A stretch of 64,000 nucleotides of DNA from an uncultured Maribacter sp. Lineage in GTDB: Bacteria > Bacteroidota > Bacteroidia > Flavobacteriales > Flavobacteriaceae. Shown one piece after another: positions 55,262-63,244 of this stretch; position 1 is the first letter of the stretch, and each line of letters begins with the position of its first letter. The notes below the pieces were generated by a model. That model was not told where the DNA came from, did not search any database, and was given only the letters and a program-made list of their open reading frames with translations. The position numbers were made by a program, and so were the translations under genes. The stretch covers positions 1-64,000 of the forward strand of contig NZ_CANMDU010000006.1 of assembly GCF_947496775.1 (NCBI RefSeq), given 5' to 3'.

Positions 55262-55498
55262 GTTACTTATTTTAATAGTAACAGGTACATTTTGTTTTGT
55301 AACAAAATGCATATAAAAACCAAAACCTCACTAAAAAAAAGGTTTACTTTCTTTGTAATCCAATTCTAACCTTATAAATTGCATATTATTACAATTGCGA
55401 TAAAAAAAACGTGCATTTCATCGAAATGAGGGTTTTTAACGCAATTTAAAAATAGAGATTTAAGTTCTAATAAAATATAAAACCCTAAATATTTTATT
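55262..55498. other. Spacer before the last lipoprotein copy
   Basis: No gene is seen. An 8-bp hairpin ATTTTGTT/AACAAAAT at 55289-55308 may be a terminator or regulator site. No full promoter match was found, though copy E and the membrane gene must be transcribed from here or by read-through. Confidence 0.4.
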
Positions 55499-55639
55499 AT
55501 GAATGTAAAGAGATTATTGTTTGCAGCTGCTTTTATGATGGTAGTTACCTTAAATTTTTCATGTGAAAAAGAAAGTGCATCCGAACAAGATGATTATTAT
55601 GGACTTAGAAAAGACGAAGTCACTACTGAGGATACTTAA
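55499..55639 (+). CDS. Small lipoprotein E, directly linked to the membrane protein gene
   Basis: 46 residues, MNVKRLLFAAAFMMVVTLNF then Ser-Cys and EKESASEQDDYYGLRKDEVT, ending TEDT. The lipobox is intact. The stop GATACTTAA is the same as in cassette 1 (40867-40875). The last 41 bases overlap the ATG start of the membrane gene in the +1 frame, the same arrangement as in cassette 1. Confidence 0.8.
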   Translation: MNVKRLLFAAAFMMVVTLNFSCEKESASEQDDYYGLRKDEVTTEDT

Positions 55640-56510
55640 TTTTAGTATTGCGGTGGCAATAATATCCTTATTGTCATCGCTCCCTTATTTGCATGAGGTT
55701 CTTACCTATGAAAACGGAAACATGCAAAAGTGGGTTCCTAACCTTGGAATCCGAGAATATCTAATTAATTCCTCTGGAAAGTACTTCAATTATTCCAGTT
55801 ATCGTAAATTCTTATTTAACATTTCTTTTAATTTATTTGCTTTTTCTGGATTTTTAGGATGGTTTGTTTTAAATACTTACAAGGTATATCGTAAAGCAAT
55901 ACTACTTCCTTTAGTTTCTATTACGTATCAAATAGTTATTATTCTTTCGTCTGCTAGAACCAGTTGGTTTAACCAGCCAGAAGTTAAGTTTTTAGGTACT
56001 TTAATAGTTACCTTAGTCCTTGTATATTTTTACTTCCCTCGAAAGAATAAAATTATATTCAGAAAAACAGCATTCTTATGGTGCCTTCTTTTTTTAGTTT
56101 CTCTATTACCATATTTGCATGATATAGTTACAAATAGGCAAGAAGAGTTACGTTCTTTTATACCCTTCTTGGGAATAGAAAAATCTCTTACTCATAATGG
56201 TCAAGTTTTAGGATGGAGTAATTATAGAGTATTTTTATTTGTTTTTTGCACCCACTTATTTGCCCAAATAGGTTGGGCGTGCTGGTTTTTTGATGCAAGA
56301 AACAGGCTTTTTCGCCCTTTTTTATTAGTACCCATAGTATTTAACCTGTACGAGATAACCATCATTTCTATTAATATAAATGCCCCCTCTTTTAATAAAC
56401 CAGATTGGAAATTATACACCACCATTATAATTGCCACCCTCATTGCTGTAAACTTATATTTTAATAGCGACAAAGCTCTAGAATGGATGGAGAGAAACAA
56501 CCACAATTAA
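55599..56510 (+). CDS. Duplicated (2 x 4 helices) membrane protein of cassette 2
   Basis: 303 residues from the ATG at 55599; a GTG at 55563 would add 12 residues but runs deep into the lipoprotein. The protein consists of two copies of the cassette-1 membrane unit. Half 1 has SSLPYLHEVLT, WVPNLGIREYL, SSYRKFLF and GFLGWFVL. Half 2 has SLLPYLHDIVT, FIPFLGIEKSL, SNYRVFLF and CWFFDARNRLFRPFLLVP. Half 2 is closer to the protein encoded at 40856. Eight membrane helices are expected. Function unknown. The small soluble gene follows after 22 bases. Confidence 0.75.
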   Translation: MDLEKTKSLLRILNFSIAVAIISLLSSLPYLHEVLTYENGNMQKWVPNLGIREYLINSSGKYFNYSSYRKFLFNISFNLFAFSGFLGWFVLNTYKVYRKAILLPLVSITYQIVIILSSARTSWFNQPEVKFLGTLIVTLVLVYFYFPRKNKIIFRKTAFLWCLLFLVSLLPYLHDIVTNRQEELRSFIPFLGIEKSLTHNGQVLGWSNYRVFLFVFCTHLFAQIGWACWFFDARNRLFRPFLLVPIVFNLYEITIISININAPSFNKPDWKLYTTIIIATLIAVNLYFNSDKALEWMERNNHN

Positions 56511-56532
56511 AAACCCACGACTGACTAAGAAA

Positions 56533-56874
56533 ATGAAAAAAAAGAAGAAGGATTATGACAACGGAACAAAATATAATTTTGTATCTAACATTGGAGATAA
56601 ACTAGGGGAAACATTAGTAACACTGAATAGCGTTGTATTTGGTATTATTGAGTTAAAACCCTACAATTTAGAATGGAACAAAATACTTAAGGAGTTTAAT
56701 ACCTATAAAAATATATATGGAGAGGTAAACATAGATACCTTTGCTTACGATTATGTATTAGGATATTCCTTAATAAACAAATTTAGCACCAACAAAGCTA
56801 TTAAAGAGGCCATGTATTTGCATTTAAGAGCAGAATTAAATGCAAAAATTGCAAATGGCGTATTAGAGAATTAG
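56533..56874 (+). CDS. Small soluble protein of cassette 2
   Basis: 113 residues with a lysine-rich start (MKKKKKDYDNGTKYNFV). LGETLVTLNSVVFG, ELKPYNLEW, ILKEF and AIKEAMYLHLRAELNAKI match the protein encoded at 41386-41709. No signal or membrane segment and no known family. It completes the second lipoprotein/membrane/soluble cassette. Confidence 0.72.
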   Translation: MKKKKKDYDNGTKYNFVSNIGDKLGETLVTLNSVVFGIIELKPYNLEWNKILKEFNTYKNIYGEVNIDTFAYDYVLGYSLINKFSTNKAIKEAMYLHLRAELNAKIANGVLEN

Positions 56875-57341
56875 CCCAAAAGTTCCCCCTTGTATTGTTT
56901 CTTTTAGAAACTATTTTAAGCTTATTATATAGGCTTAGTAAATTATATGCCATTGATTTATTTGCGTTATTTTCTATAATAATTTATGCTCAATAATGGC
57001 AATTAGTAGTGCAAGCAAAATTGCTAATACAATGAGCTACTGTAATTCCGCTACTAGTTACTGTTATAATTTAATGTATAAACAAACGGCAAGTTCTTGC
57101 TGTTTCTACTACAAATATTACAAAGCAAGTACTATCTATTTCTTACAATAGAGCAGGTGTAGATTCTACATAGATACCATTAGACTTGCGAGCATCCTAA
57201 AGTAAAACAGTACAAAGTCTCTGCTGATGCTCTAACTTCATTTATTAAAAAAGAAGTTTAAAAAGAGTCTATAGCAAAGTTGTTTCCCAAAATTACCCTA
57301 TTTACTCCCTATACTACCGTATAAGTACTTGTTCTCCGTTC
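56875..57341 (+). other. Gene-free region with a possible decayed coding remnant
   Basis: No intact gene. Protein-like stretches appear in different plus-strand frames: VLAVSTTNITKQVLSIS from about 57093 and KQYKVSADALTSFIKKEV ending in a stop at about 57261. Stops and a frame change separate them. This may be a frameshifted pseudogene, but I cannot name the parent. An inverted repeat CTATAC-N3-GTATAAG-like lies near 57309-57325. Confidence 0.3.
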
Positions 57342-57349
57342 TAATTTTG
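57342..57349 (+). promoter_or_regulatory. Probable -7 element TAATTTTG of the SDR operon
   Basis: TAATTTTG followed by CA matches TAnnTTTG, 26 bases before the ATG at 57375. The -33 element is not clear. Confidence 0.5.
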
Positions 57350-57374
57350 CAATATAAAATTAAAACAAAATATA

Positions 57375-58124
57375 ATGAGAAAAAGTGCATTGATTATAGG
57401 AGGAAGTAGTGGAATAGGAAAAGCTACTGCAAAAAAATTAATATCACAAGGAGTTTATGTACACGTAGTAGGTACAAACGAAACGAAACTTAGTGATTTT
57501 GCAACCGAAGAAAATGGTTTGTTAGAAACGCATAAAGTAGACATAACCAATACTAGTGACGTAAAAGAGCTTATTTCTACAATAGAAAAGTTAGATAATT
57601 TAGATTATTTGGTAAATGCATCTGGTGTTTTTGGGCCGAAAGCCTTTTTAGATCACACAGAAGAAGATTATAATACGTATTTGGATCTAAACCGTGGCTT
57701 CTTTTTTATTACCCAAGCTGCTGCCAAAAAGATGATAGAGACAAAAGGTGGTGCTATTGTAAATGTAGGCTCTATGTGGGCTAAACAAGCGGTTAAGGCA
57801 ACTCCTTCTAGTGCATATTCTATGCAAAAAGCTGGTTTACATAGTCTAACGCAACATTTAGCAATGGAACTTGCAGATTCTAACATTAGAGTAAATGCTG
57901 TTTCCCCTGCAGTAGTACAAACTCCGGTTTACGAAAGTGTTTTTGGAGGAAAAGAAGAAGCACATGAGGCTTTACAAGGTTTTCATGCTTTTCATCCAAT
58001 TGGTAGAATCGGTACTTCACAGGATGTTGCTAATGCCATAAATTATCTTTTATCGGACGATGCTTCATGGATAACAGGTGCTATTTGGGATACCGATGGA
58101 GGTGTAATGGCAGGAAGAAATTAA
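57375..58124 (+). CDS. Short-chain dehydrogenase/reductase
   Basis: 249 residues, classical SDR. Cofactor site [15 protein letters not shown] (TGxxxGxG type), [12 protein letters not shown], catalytic Ser in [10 protein letters not shown], and Tyr-Lys in [13 protein letters not shown] (YxxxK). The C-terminal [20 protein letters not shown] is the usual dimer segment. The substrate is unknown. It starts a four-gene operon with AhpD-like, FAD-oxidase and AraC genes. Confidence 0.88.
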   Translation: MRKSALIIGGSSGIGKATAKKLISQGVYVHVVGTNETKLSDFATEENGLLETHKVDITNTSDVKELISTIEKLDNLDYLVNASGVFGPKAFLDHTEEDYNTYLDLNRGFFFITQAAAKKMIETKGGAIVNVGSMWAKQAVKATPSSAYSMQKAGLHSLTQHLAMELADSNIRVNAVSPAVVQTPVYESVFGGKEEAHEALQGFHAFHPIGRIGTSQDVANAINYLLSDDASWITGAIWDTDGGVMAGRN

Positions 58125-58153
58125 TTCTTTATAACAAAAAAATACACTGGATT

Positions 58154-58453
58154 ATGTACGACATGAAACATTTAAATAAATTGGGCGATTTAGGAAAAAA
58201 TGCAGAAATTGCAATGAAAGCATTTCAGGAGTTAGATAAAGTAGCTCTAGAAGATGGTGCTATTCCTAAAAAGTATAAAGAATTAATTGCTATTGCTGTG
58301 GCATTAACCACACAATGTCCTTATTGCCTAGAAATTCATAAGAAAAAGGCTATAGATGCTGGTGCAACAAAGGAAGAACTTGCAGAAGTTACTTTTGTTG
58401 CGGCTGCTTTAAGAGCGGGAGCAGCAGTTGTTCATGGCACACATATTATGTAA
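58154..58453 (+). CDS. Carboxymuconolactone decarboxylase / AhpD-like protein
   Basis: 99 residues from the ATG at 58154 (MYDMKHLNKLGDLG); a longer frame from 58067 overlaps the SDR gene and is not believable. The redox motif is CPYC followed by EIHKKKAIDAGAT, the AhpD-type CxxCxxxH. It probably acts as a small thiol peroxidase or hydroperoxide reductase. It lies 29 bases after the SDR gene and 7 bases before the FAD enzyme gene. Confidence 0.85.
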   Translation: MYDMKHLNKLGDLGKNAEIAMKAFQELDKVALEDGAIPKKYKELIAIAVALTTQCPYCLEIHKKKAIDAGATKEELAEVTFVAAALRAGAAVVHGTHIM

Positions 58454-58460
58454 TACATAC

Positions 58461-59528
58461 ATGACTAAAGCAAAATATATAATTATAGGAAGCGGAGTCT
58501 CTGGCTTAATAACGGCAAACAAGCTGTTGCAAGCAGGGGAGTCCGACTTTCTTATTCTAGAAAGTAGAGATAGAACAGGTGGCAGAGTGTATACCGACAA
58601 TGGTATTGACTTGGGCGCAACATGGTTTCAAAAGCACCATGTTTATCTTACCCAATTGCTAAAAGAACTAAACATACCTAGTTATAACCAGTATAGTAAA
58701 GGAAAAAGTGTTTTAGTTTACAATTCTATGGCTCCTGCGCATTACTTTGAAACAGATCACTCGGCACCATCTGCACAAAGAATAATGGGCGGTTCATACT
58801 CTCTAATAAACGCTTTAGCAGAAAAAGTAAAAGATAAGATACTTTTAAATACAAAAGTATTGGAGTTAACCGATAAAGAGGATAATATAGAAATTGCAAC
58901 TACCAATGGTATTTTTGTAGCAACTAAGGTAGTTACTACTATACCTCCTAAACTTGCAACCGCAATAAAGTATGTGCCAGAATTACCAGAAAATATACAA
59001 AAGGTAATGCAAAAGACCCATACGTGGATGAGTAATGCTATTAAGGTAGGTATTACTTTTAAAACTCCTTTTTGGAGAAACAAAAACCTTTCTGGTACAG
59101 TAATTGGTCAAATTGGCCCTGTAATAGAATTGTACGACCATTCTAACGCCCAAAATACAGAATATAGTTTAATGGGTTTTGTTAATGAAGGTTTACGAGG
59201 AATTTCACCAGAAAAAAGAAAATCACGTATTCTTACCTATTTAGAAACCTATTTGGGTGAAGAAATAAAGAACTATACCACGTATTTAGAAAAAGACTGG
59301 TCCAAAGACAGAAGCACATCATGCGAGCACTTAAACTCCGTATATATGAGCCCAGAATATGGCAATGCTTTATTTAATATGAATTATTTTAATAATAAAT
59401 TGTTATTTTCAGGTACAGAAACAGCAACACATTATGGTGGATATTTAGAAGGAGCCGTTTATAGTGGTTTACACACTGCTAAAAAATTAATATCCCTTGT
59501 TGATCAACAAAAAATTAAACTTGAGTAA
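58461..59528 (+). CDS. FAD-dependent amine oxidase-like flavoprotein
   Basis: 355 residues from the ATG at 58461. YIIIGSGVSGLITANKLLQAG binds the FAD dinucleotide, and SRDRTGGRVYTDNGIDLGATWFQ is the second signature of the monoamine oxidase family. The C-terminal LLFSGTETATHYGGYLEGAVYSG completes the flavin site. It oxidises an amine or an unsaturated substrate; which one is not told by sequence. It overlaps the AraC gene by 8 bases. Confidence 0.85.
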   Translation: MTKAKYIIIGSGVSGLITANKLLQAGESDFLILESRDRTGGRVYTDNGIDLGATWFQKHHVYLTQLLKELNIPSYNQYSKGKSVLVYNSMAPAHYFETDHSAPSAQRIMGGSYSLINALAEKVKDKILLNTKVLELTDKEDNIEIATTNGIFVATKVVTTIPPKLATAIKYVPELPENIQKVMQKTHTWMSNAIKVGITFKTPFWRNKNLSGTVIGQIGPVIELYDHSNAQNTEYSLMGFVNEGLRGISPEKRKSRILTYLETYLGEEIKNYTTYLEKDWSKDRSTSCEHLNSVYMSPEYGNALFNMNYFNNKLLFSGTETATHYGGYLEGAVYSGLHTAKKLISLVDQQKIKLE

Positions 59529-60399
59529 AATTCAGCAATATCACCTATACAAAGAACAGCCCGAAAAATTACAATTTGGGATTTATGATTTAGAGTCTTA
59601 TTTAAAAAACAGTGGCACACATGCTTTAAAGGCTCATTCTCACAGCTATTATCAAATTATATGGATACAAAATGCTGGGGGCACTCATTTTATAGATTTT
59701 AATGCATATGAAGTAAAGAAAAACTCTTTGTTCTTTATCAACAAAAACCAAATTCATTACTTTGATTCTTCTGCCGCGCACAAGGGAATATTACTGCATT
59801 TTAATGATAATCTATTTAAATCTACAGATTTAGACATTTTTTTAAAATATCAAGTTTTTAATAATTACGAAAGGCCATCATACTGCTTAAAAGAAGAGTC
59901 CCTAGTTTTGGTAAACTCCTACGTAGATTTAATTAATATAGAGTTAAAAAATGAAAACTCCTTTGGCTACCAAGAAGTAATACGCTCTTTAGTAAAATCT
60001 TTATTAGTAATCCTAGAGCGTGTTCATAATAAAGAAAATACTACAGATACAGGATTAAATCACCCATATACGCAGCAATACCTTCAATTCAAGGAGCTTA
60101 TAGAGCAATATTATTCTCAAAATTATAAACTTGCGGAATATGCAGCTATTTTAAATACATCTACCAAAACATTAACTACTATTACTAAAACGATGGCAAA
60201 CAAATCGCCAGCTAACCTAATTGCGGAACGTATTATTTTAGAAGCAAAACGTTTATTGGTATTTACCCCTCTAAAGGTTAATGAGGTGGGTTTTAAACTT
60301 GGTTTTGATGATGTCTCTTATTTTGTGAAATATTTTAAAAGACACCTAAAAGTTTCTCCTAAGGACTATAGAAACCTAGTACAGAAAAACAATTTTTAG
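59521..60399 (+). CDS. AraC-family transcriptional regulator
   Basis: 292 residues from a TTG at 59521 inside the end of the oxidase gene; a TTG 24 bases further up is an alternative. The N-terminal cupin has KAHSHSYYQIIWIQNAGG. The C-terminal double helix-turn-helix has NYKLAEYAAILNTSTKTLTTITK and KVNEVGFKLGFDDVSYFVKYFKRHLKVSPKDYR. As the last gene of the SDR/AhpD/oxidase operon, it probably controls it. The 3' end overlaps the convergent transporter gene by 4 bases. Confidence 0.88.
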   Translation: MSKIQQYHLYKEQPEKLQFGIYDLESYLKNSGTHALKAHSHSYYQIIWIQNAGGTHFIDFNAYEVKKNSLFFINKNQIHYFDSSAAHKGILLHFNDNLFKSTDLDIFLKYQVFNNYERPSYCLKEESLVLVNSYVDLINIELKNENSFGYQEVIRSLVKSLLVILERVHNKENTTDTGLNHPYTQQYLQFKELIEQYYSQNYKLAEYAAILNTSTKTLTTITKTMANKSPANLIAERIILEAKRLLVFTPLKVNEVGFKLGFDDVSYFVKYFKRHLKVSPKDYRNLVQKNNF

Positions 60400-61304
60400 T
60401 TAGAATTGGAATATAAAATTAAAGCTACACCGATTAATATTCCTATTAAAGGAACCAATTTTTTACGCTTATTCTTCTCTTTAAAAATAAAACCACCAAT
60501 TAAAACAGCAATAAGAATCTGACTTCTTTTTATTGCAGATAGTAGCATAATTAAGGCATCTGGATCTTGCAATGCCTTAAAGTAAAAATAATCTGCCGTT
60601 TGCAATAAAATTCCGACTGCTGGTATGCTCCAACGCCAAGTAAAAGACTTTCTTTTTTCTGCTTTAGGAAACCACGTAATCAACAAAATGACTAGTAAAA
60701 TTAGTACGGTATACCAGCAAAACCAAAACTGCAAGGTTTGGGGTGCAAGAGATTGGTACTGAATTAAGAACTTGTCGTATAAGCCACTAGAAGCTCCTAA
60801 AAAGGTAGCTCCGATAATAGCAAATATCCATTTGTTACTTTTAAAATGTATGCCTTCTTTTTTTCCTACTCTGGAATATAGCAAGACAGAAAAAATGATT
60901 ATAAAGAAACCTATCCATTGCCATAGATTTGGCTTTTCTTGGTAGATTAAAATTGCCCCTATAAATGTAAAGAAAGGGCCTGCAGATCGTATTGGTGTTA
61001 CTATGGTTATTGGCAAATGTTTTAATGCTTGGTAGGCAAGAATCCAAGACGAAGCCATTATCATGGATTTAATAAAAATAAAACCATGTATTTTCCACGA
61101 TAGAGTTTTAATATAAAAGCCAATTTCTTTGGTGTATTCTGGAAAATAATAGGATGTAATATATAACGGTAATAGTAATAAAAAGCCGGCTGTTGTAGTT
61201 CCTAAAAGTACAGGAAACACTTCATTTCCTCGTACTGCATGCTTTTTACATAAATTATGTAACCCTAAAAATAATGCCGATAAAAGGCCTAAATACATCC
61301 ACAT
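60396..61304 (-). CDS. EamA-family (DMT) transporter
   Basis: 302 residues with ten predicted helices arranged as two EamA halves: MWMYLGLLSALFLGLHNLCKK at the start of half 1 and FAIIGATFLGASSGLYDKF at the start of half 2. These are drug/metabolite exporters or permeases. The substrate is unknown. The gene is convergent with the AraC operon and preceded by about 190 bases of DNA before the TetR gene. Confidence 0.82.
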   Translation of the reverse strand: MWMYLGLLSALFLGLHNLCKKHAVRGNEVFPVLLGTTTAGFLLLLPLYITSYYFPEYTKEIGFYIKTLSWKIHGFIFIKSMIMASSWILAYQALKHLPITIVTPIRSAGPFFTFIGAILIYQEKPNLWQWIGFFIIIFSVLLYSRVGKKEGIHFKSNKWIFAIIGATFLGASSGLYDKFLIQYQSLAPQTLQFWFCWYTVLILLVILLITWFPKAEKRKSFTWRWSIPAVGILLQTADYFYFKALQDPDALIMLLSAIKRSQILIAVLIGGFIFKEKNKRKKLVPLIGILIGVALILYSNSN

Positions 61305-61449
61305 CCGCGCGAAGATACTTCTTTCCTCAATAATGGAGATTTATATTGTTAGAAGCTTGCTTTGAAATAAAAAAATGTTTTTAGTTAATGTCTCTTGGTT
61401 CTTCTTTAAGCTGTTTACTATGTAATTCTTTAGTTCTATTTTTGGATAT

Positions 61450-61467
61450 TTAGTAAACGTTTACTAA
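61450..61467. promoter_or_regulatory. 18-bp perfect palindrome, probable TetR operator
   Basis: TTAGTAAACGTTTACTAA is perfectly self-complementary and ends 28 bases before the TTG start of the TetR gene. Size and symmetry fit a TetR-dimer operator, and its position between the divergent EamA and TetR genes fits control of one or both. Confidence 0.7.
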
Positions 61468-61495
61468 TATTATGTAAATTTAAGTAATTATATTC

Positions 61496-62119
61496 TTGAA
61501 ACAAAAAATTAAAATACAAGCCCTAGTACTTTTTAATGCTGCGGGAATATCCAATGTTTCTATGAAACAAATAGCAGATTCGCTGCAAATTAGTGCTGGT
61601 AATTTGCAATATCACTATAAAAATAAAGGGGTTTTATTGAGGTGCATTTACGAAGATATGTACCAAGAAGCTTTGCATTATATAATACCTAAGGATAGCT
61701 ACATAACCTTACATCATTTTGAAGATATAATTTTAAAGTTTGATGCTTTACAAAATAAGTACTCATTCTTTTTTAATGAAATTATTCATATCGGAAGAAA
61801 TTATCCTGATATATTAAAAAGGCATGCTCATGCAACTTTAGAGCGCTTAAAAGAAGGAAAAGTATTGCTTGATTATTATGTGGAAACAGAGCGCTTAAAA
61901 CCAGAAACTGAACTTGTAGACTATGATAAACTGGTACATACGTTTTGGATGCTAAGCACATTTTGGCAATCGCAACGACAAATTATAATGAGTACCGCTT
62001 ATGTAGTAAATCAGTGCCATGTAGTAGAAATATTGTGGAATATATTACTACCACACCTAACCGAAAAAGGAATAGCAGAATACAAACAAATAAGAAAATA
62101 TATACCAATCTCTAAGTAA
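61496..62119 (+). CDS. TetR-family transcriptional regulator
   Basis: 207 residues from a TTG at 61496. The DNA-binding domain is at residues 1-50 (ISNVSMKQIADSLQISAGNLQYHYKNKGVLLRCIYEDM), with the conserved recognition helix. The rest is a helical ligand domain, DUF5011-like by position only. A palindrome lies directly upstream. The Mpo1-like gene follows 19 bases downstream and is the likeliest regulated partner. Confidence 0.85.
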   Translation: MKQKIKIQALVLFNAAGISNVSMKQIADSLQISAGNLQYHYKNKGVLLRCIYEDMYQEALHYIIPKDSYITLHHFEDIILKFDALQNKYSFFFNEIIHIGRNYPDILKRHAHATLERLKEGKVLLDYYVETERLKPETELVDYDKLVHTFWMLSTFWQSQRQIIMSTAYVVNQCHVVEILWNILLPHLTEKGIAEYKQIRKYIPISK

Positions 62120-62138
62120 TTAATTAAAATTTGTAATC

Positions 62139-62624
62139 ATGAGAAAAATACATGCTCTTTTAACCGAATACGGGGAAAGCCACCAAACCACATTTAACAA
62201 AAGAGTACACTATATATGTGTGCCAGCTATCTTTTTTAGCTTAATAGGTCTTTTAGCTTGTATTCCTATGGATGCTATTATGGCAGGTATAATTCCTGAT
62301 TCTGTATTAGACTATGCTCATTTTGGTACCGTAGTAATTTTATTAAGCCTAATTTACTACCTTAGATTATCTATCCCTCTCTTTATAGGAATGCTTTTTT
62401 TTTCGGTACTAGTGCTTATCGTAATTAAACAAATAGTTATGTTAAATATAGCTCCACTATGGGTTATTATGCTCTGTATTTTTGCCATTGCATGGGTGGC
62501 ACAATTTATCGGGCATAATCATGAAGGAAAAAAGCCCTCGTTTTTAAAAGATGTACAGTTTTTAATGATAGGTCCGGCTTGGACAATGAGTCACCTTTTT
62601 AATGCCGTAGGAATAAAATTTTAA
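62139..62624 (+). CDS. Mpo1-like (DUF962) membrane protein
   Basis: 161 residues with four helices. YGESHQTTFNKRVHYICVPAIFFS has the conserved His-x-x-x and Asn-x-x-x-His of the Mpo1/YGL010W family, and QFIGHNHEGKKPSF carries the later His pair. Yeast Mpo1 is an Fe(II) dioxygenase of 2-hydroxy fatty acids in alpha-oxidation. The same lipid role here is plausible but not shown. It is co-transcribed with the TetR gene. Confidence 0.75.
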   Translation: MRKIHALLTEYGESHQTTFNKRVHYICVPAIFFSLIGLLACIPMDAIMAGIIPDSVLDYAHFGTVVILLSLIYYLRLSIPLFIGMLFFSVLVLIVIKQIVMLNIAPLWVIMLCIFAIAWVAQFIGHNHEGKKPSFLKDVQFLMIGPAWTMSHLFNAVGIKF

Positions 62625-62627
62625 ATA

Positions 62628-63092
62628 CTATCTTAGTTTTATTCTTGTTTCGTTTTTAACTTGTGTAATCACAAAAGAACTCTGCATATTAGAAACTATT
62701 TTTAATTGAGACATTTTCTTTAAGATAAATTCCTGGTATTCTTTCATATCACTTAAAACAATTTTTAGTAGATAATCATACGCCCCAGCTATATAAGAAA
62801 CTTCTAATACTTCATCTAATTGGTGAACATAATCCTCGAACTCTTTAAAATATATTTCTTGGTGTTTTACAAGGGTTACTTGGCAATACACCACTAAATC
62901 TATTTGTAATATTTTGGGGTCTATTAAAGCAACATATTTATTTATTATGCCACTGGCCTCAATACGTTTTATACGTTCATGAGTAGGGGTAACAGATAAA
63001 TTTACTTTTTCGGCTAATTGTTTTATAGATTGTTTTCCGTCTTTTTGAAGCTCATTAATAAGCCTAATATCTATCATATCTAAGGTTGGCAT
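62628..63092 (-). CDS. Lrp/AsnC-family regulator
   Basis: 154 residues from the ATG at 63092 (MPTLDMIDIRLINELQKDGK); a frame 29 codons longer from a TTG at 63179 lacks the family start. The winged helix (SIKQLAEKVNLSVTPTHERIKRIEASGIINKYVALI) and the RAM ligand-binding domain (VSYIAGAYDYLLKIVLSDMKEYQEFI) are complete. It is divergent from the decarboxylase gene, so it is the obvious candidate regulator of that gene. Confidence 0.9.
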   Translation of the reverse strand: MPTLDMIDIRLINELQKDGKQSIKQLAEKVNLSVTPTHERIKRIEASGIINKYVALIDPKILQIDLVVYCQVTLVKHQEIYFKEFEDYVHQLDEVLEVSYIAGAYDYLLKIVLSDMKEYQEFILKKMSQLKIVSNMQSSFVITQVKNETRIKLR

Positions 63093-63197
63093 AGTAGAAT
63101 TTTCTGTTTTAGTTAATGGTACTAATGGAATAAAGAAATATTTTCTATTAAAAACTACAATTAAAGAATAATATTTCAAACTATATCGATTTATGTA

Positions 63198-63223
63198 AGA
63201 ATTAATTCTATTATTTACCTTTG
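63198..63223 (+). promoter_or_regulatory. Promoter and possible Lrp-type operator of the decarboxylase gene
   Basis: TACCTTTG (63216-63223) matches TAnnTTTG and lies 21 bases before the ATG at 63245. Just upstream AGAATTAATTCT (63198-63209) is a perfect 12-bp palindrome where a -33-binding regulator would sit. Confidence 0.55.
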
Positions 63224-63244
63224 TGACGATATAAAAAGGATGTT

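Noticed and set aside
57032-57150. Cys- and Tyr-rich frame of 39 codons
   Set aside because: Its composition looks random and it overlaps the more protein-like remnant frame. No supporting signal.
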